DNA from: Chrysopilus asiliformis
Taxonomy: Eukaryota; Arthropoda; Insecta; Diptera; Rhagionidae
DNA length: 64,000 bases
NCBI GenBank assembly: GCA_964034945.1
Contig: OZ035961.1
Span: 23,128,661-23,192,660 of the forward strand
Reading direction: 5' to 3'
In this document: positions 63,670-64,000 of the stretch, one piece after another
How positions within the stretch are numbered: position 1 is the stretch's first letter
Layout: each line of letters starts with the position of its first letter
The notes under the pieces: generated by a model
Databases searched by the model: none
Seen by the model: only the letters and a program-made list of their open reading frames with translations
What the model was told of the DNA's origin: nothing
Position numbers and translations under genes: made by a program

Positions 63670-64000
63670 TTTTGCGTCCTTGACAATCTTTTTGTTGTGC
63701 AACAAACCTTAATTTTCGCAATTTTGAAAACTAAAACAATATGGAAAACTTTCCACAACAGAAAACCTAACCTCAAACGTTGAAAGCCCTCTACCATTTC
63801 GATTTCGTACTTCTTGACGAATCAGCCTCAGCCAATGAAACATGCAGAAACTTTTGAAAAGGTGCAAACACTGGTAATTCCCAACAACAAAAACCACACA
63901 GTCGATCAGCTGTTTCTGACAGCGCGAGGGAAAATGTGGACGGATTGAAGTTGACTGAGACTCCGCTGGAGTGGGACTTCGACAACAAGCAGTAATAAAG
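63670..64000. other. upstream region of mRpL32 to window end
   Basis: Promoter and 5' UTR of mRpL32 by position. A plus-strand frame from about 63862 to a double stop (TAATAA) near 63993 has coding-like codons (…LKLTETPLEWDFDNKQ) but no start or convincing acceptor. Unresolved. Confidence 0.35.

Overview
The window looks like nuclear DNA of an insect, most likely a dipteran. It is AT-rich and the genes are split by GT-AG introns from about 50 bp to over 6 kb. The gene set is animal. It includes Spindle-F, a single-exon THAP protein, a DUF1091 secreted protein of a type expanded in flies, and a cytosolic glycerol-3-phosphate dehydrogenase with alternative 3' exons as in Drosophila Gpdh1. Intergenic DNA and long introns are filled with small non-autonomous transposons. 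I could not identify the species.

Layout. 1-12986: gene-free and rich in repeats. 12987-21735 (+): secreted alpha-carbonic anhydrase, 7 exons, first intron 6.5 kb. 22250-23143 (-): RBMX2-like spliceosomal RRM protein. 23681-24174 (+): V-ATPase subunit F. 25241-25832 (+): DUF1091 secreted protein. 26.7-27.2 kb: unidentified ORFs. 27663-31643 (-): LAT-type SLC7 amino acid transporter, 8 exons. 32513-34408 (-): NKAP homolog. 35148-36047 (+): THAP protein. 38459-52651 (+): Gpdh1. 57541-58832: a mariner with a frameshifted transposase. 59059-60336 (-): mitochondrial methionyl-tRNA formyltransferase. 60578-61924 (+): Spindle-F homolog. 62551-63669 (-): mitochondrial ribosomal protein bL32m.

The neighbours are not an operon; most are housekeeping genes. 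Several pairs are divergent with short shared upstream regions: RBMX2/Vha14, NKAP/THAP and Mtfmt/spn-F. Two genes act in mitochondrial translation (MTFMT and bL32m), and two in mRNA processing or transcription (RBMX2 and NKAP).

The most interesting signal is the 3' end of Gpdh1. One donor (47632) can be left unspliced, giving a protein ending ...HM. It can also join an exon at 52295 (ending ...LINI) or an exon at 52624, which gives a C-terminus ending in SKL, the canonical peroxisomal targeting signal. This predicts a peroxisomal isoform of a glycolytic-shuttle enzyme made by alternative splicing. Other signals: a MITE inserted in another MITE with a perfect 9-bp target duplication, three TTAA-flanked piggyBac-like MITEs within 7 kb, a DINE-1/Helentron-like family with variable minisatellite cores, near-perfect long palindromes, and a GC-AG intron in mRpL32.
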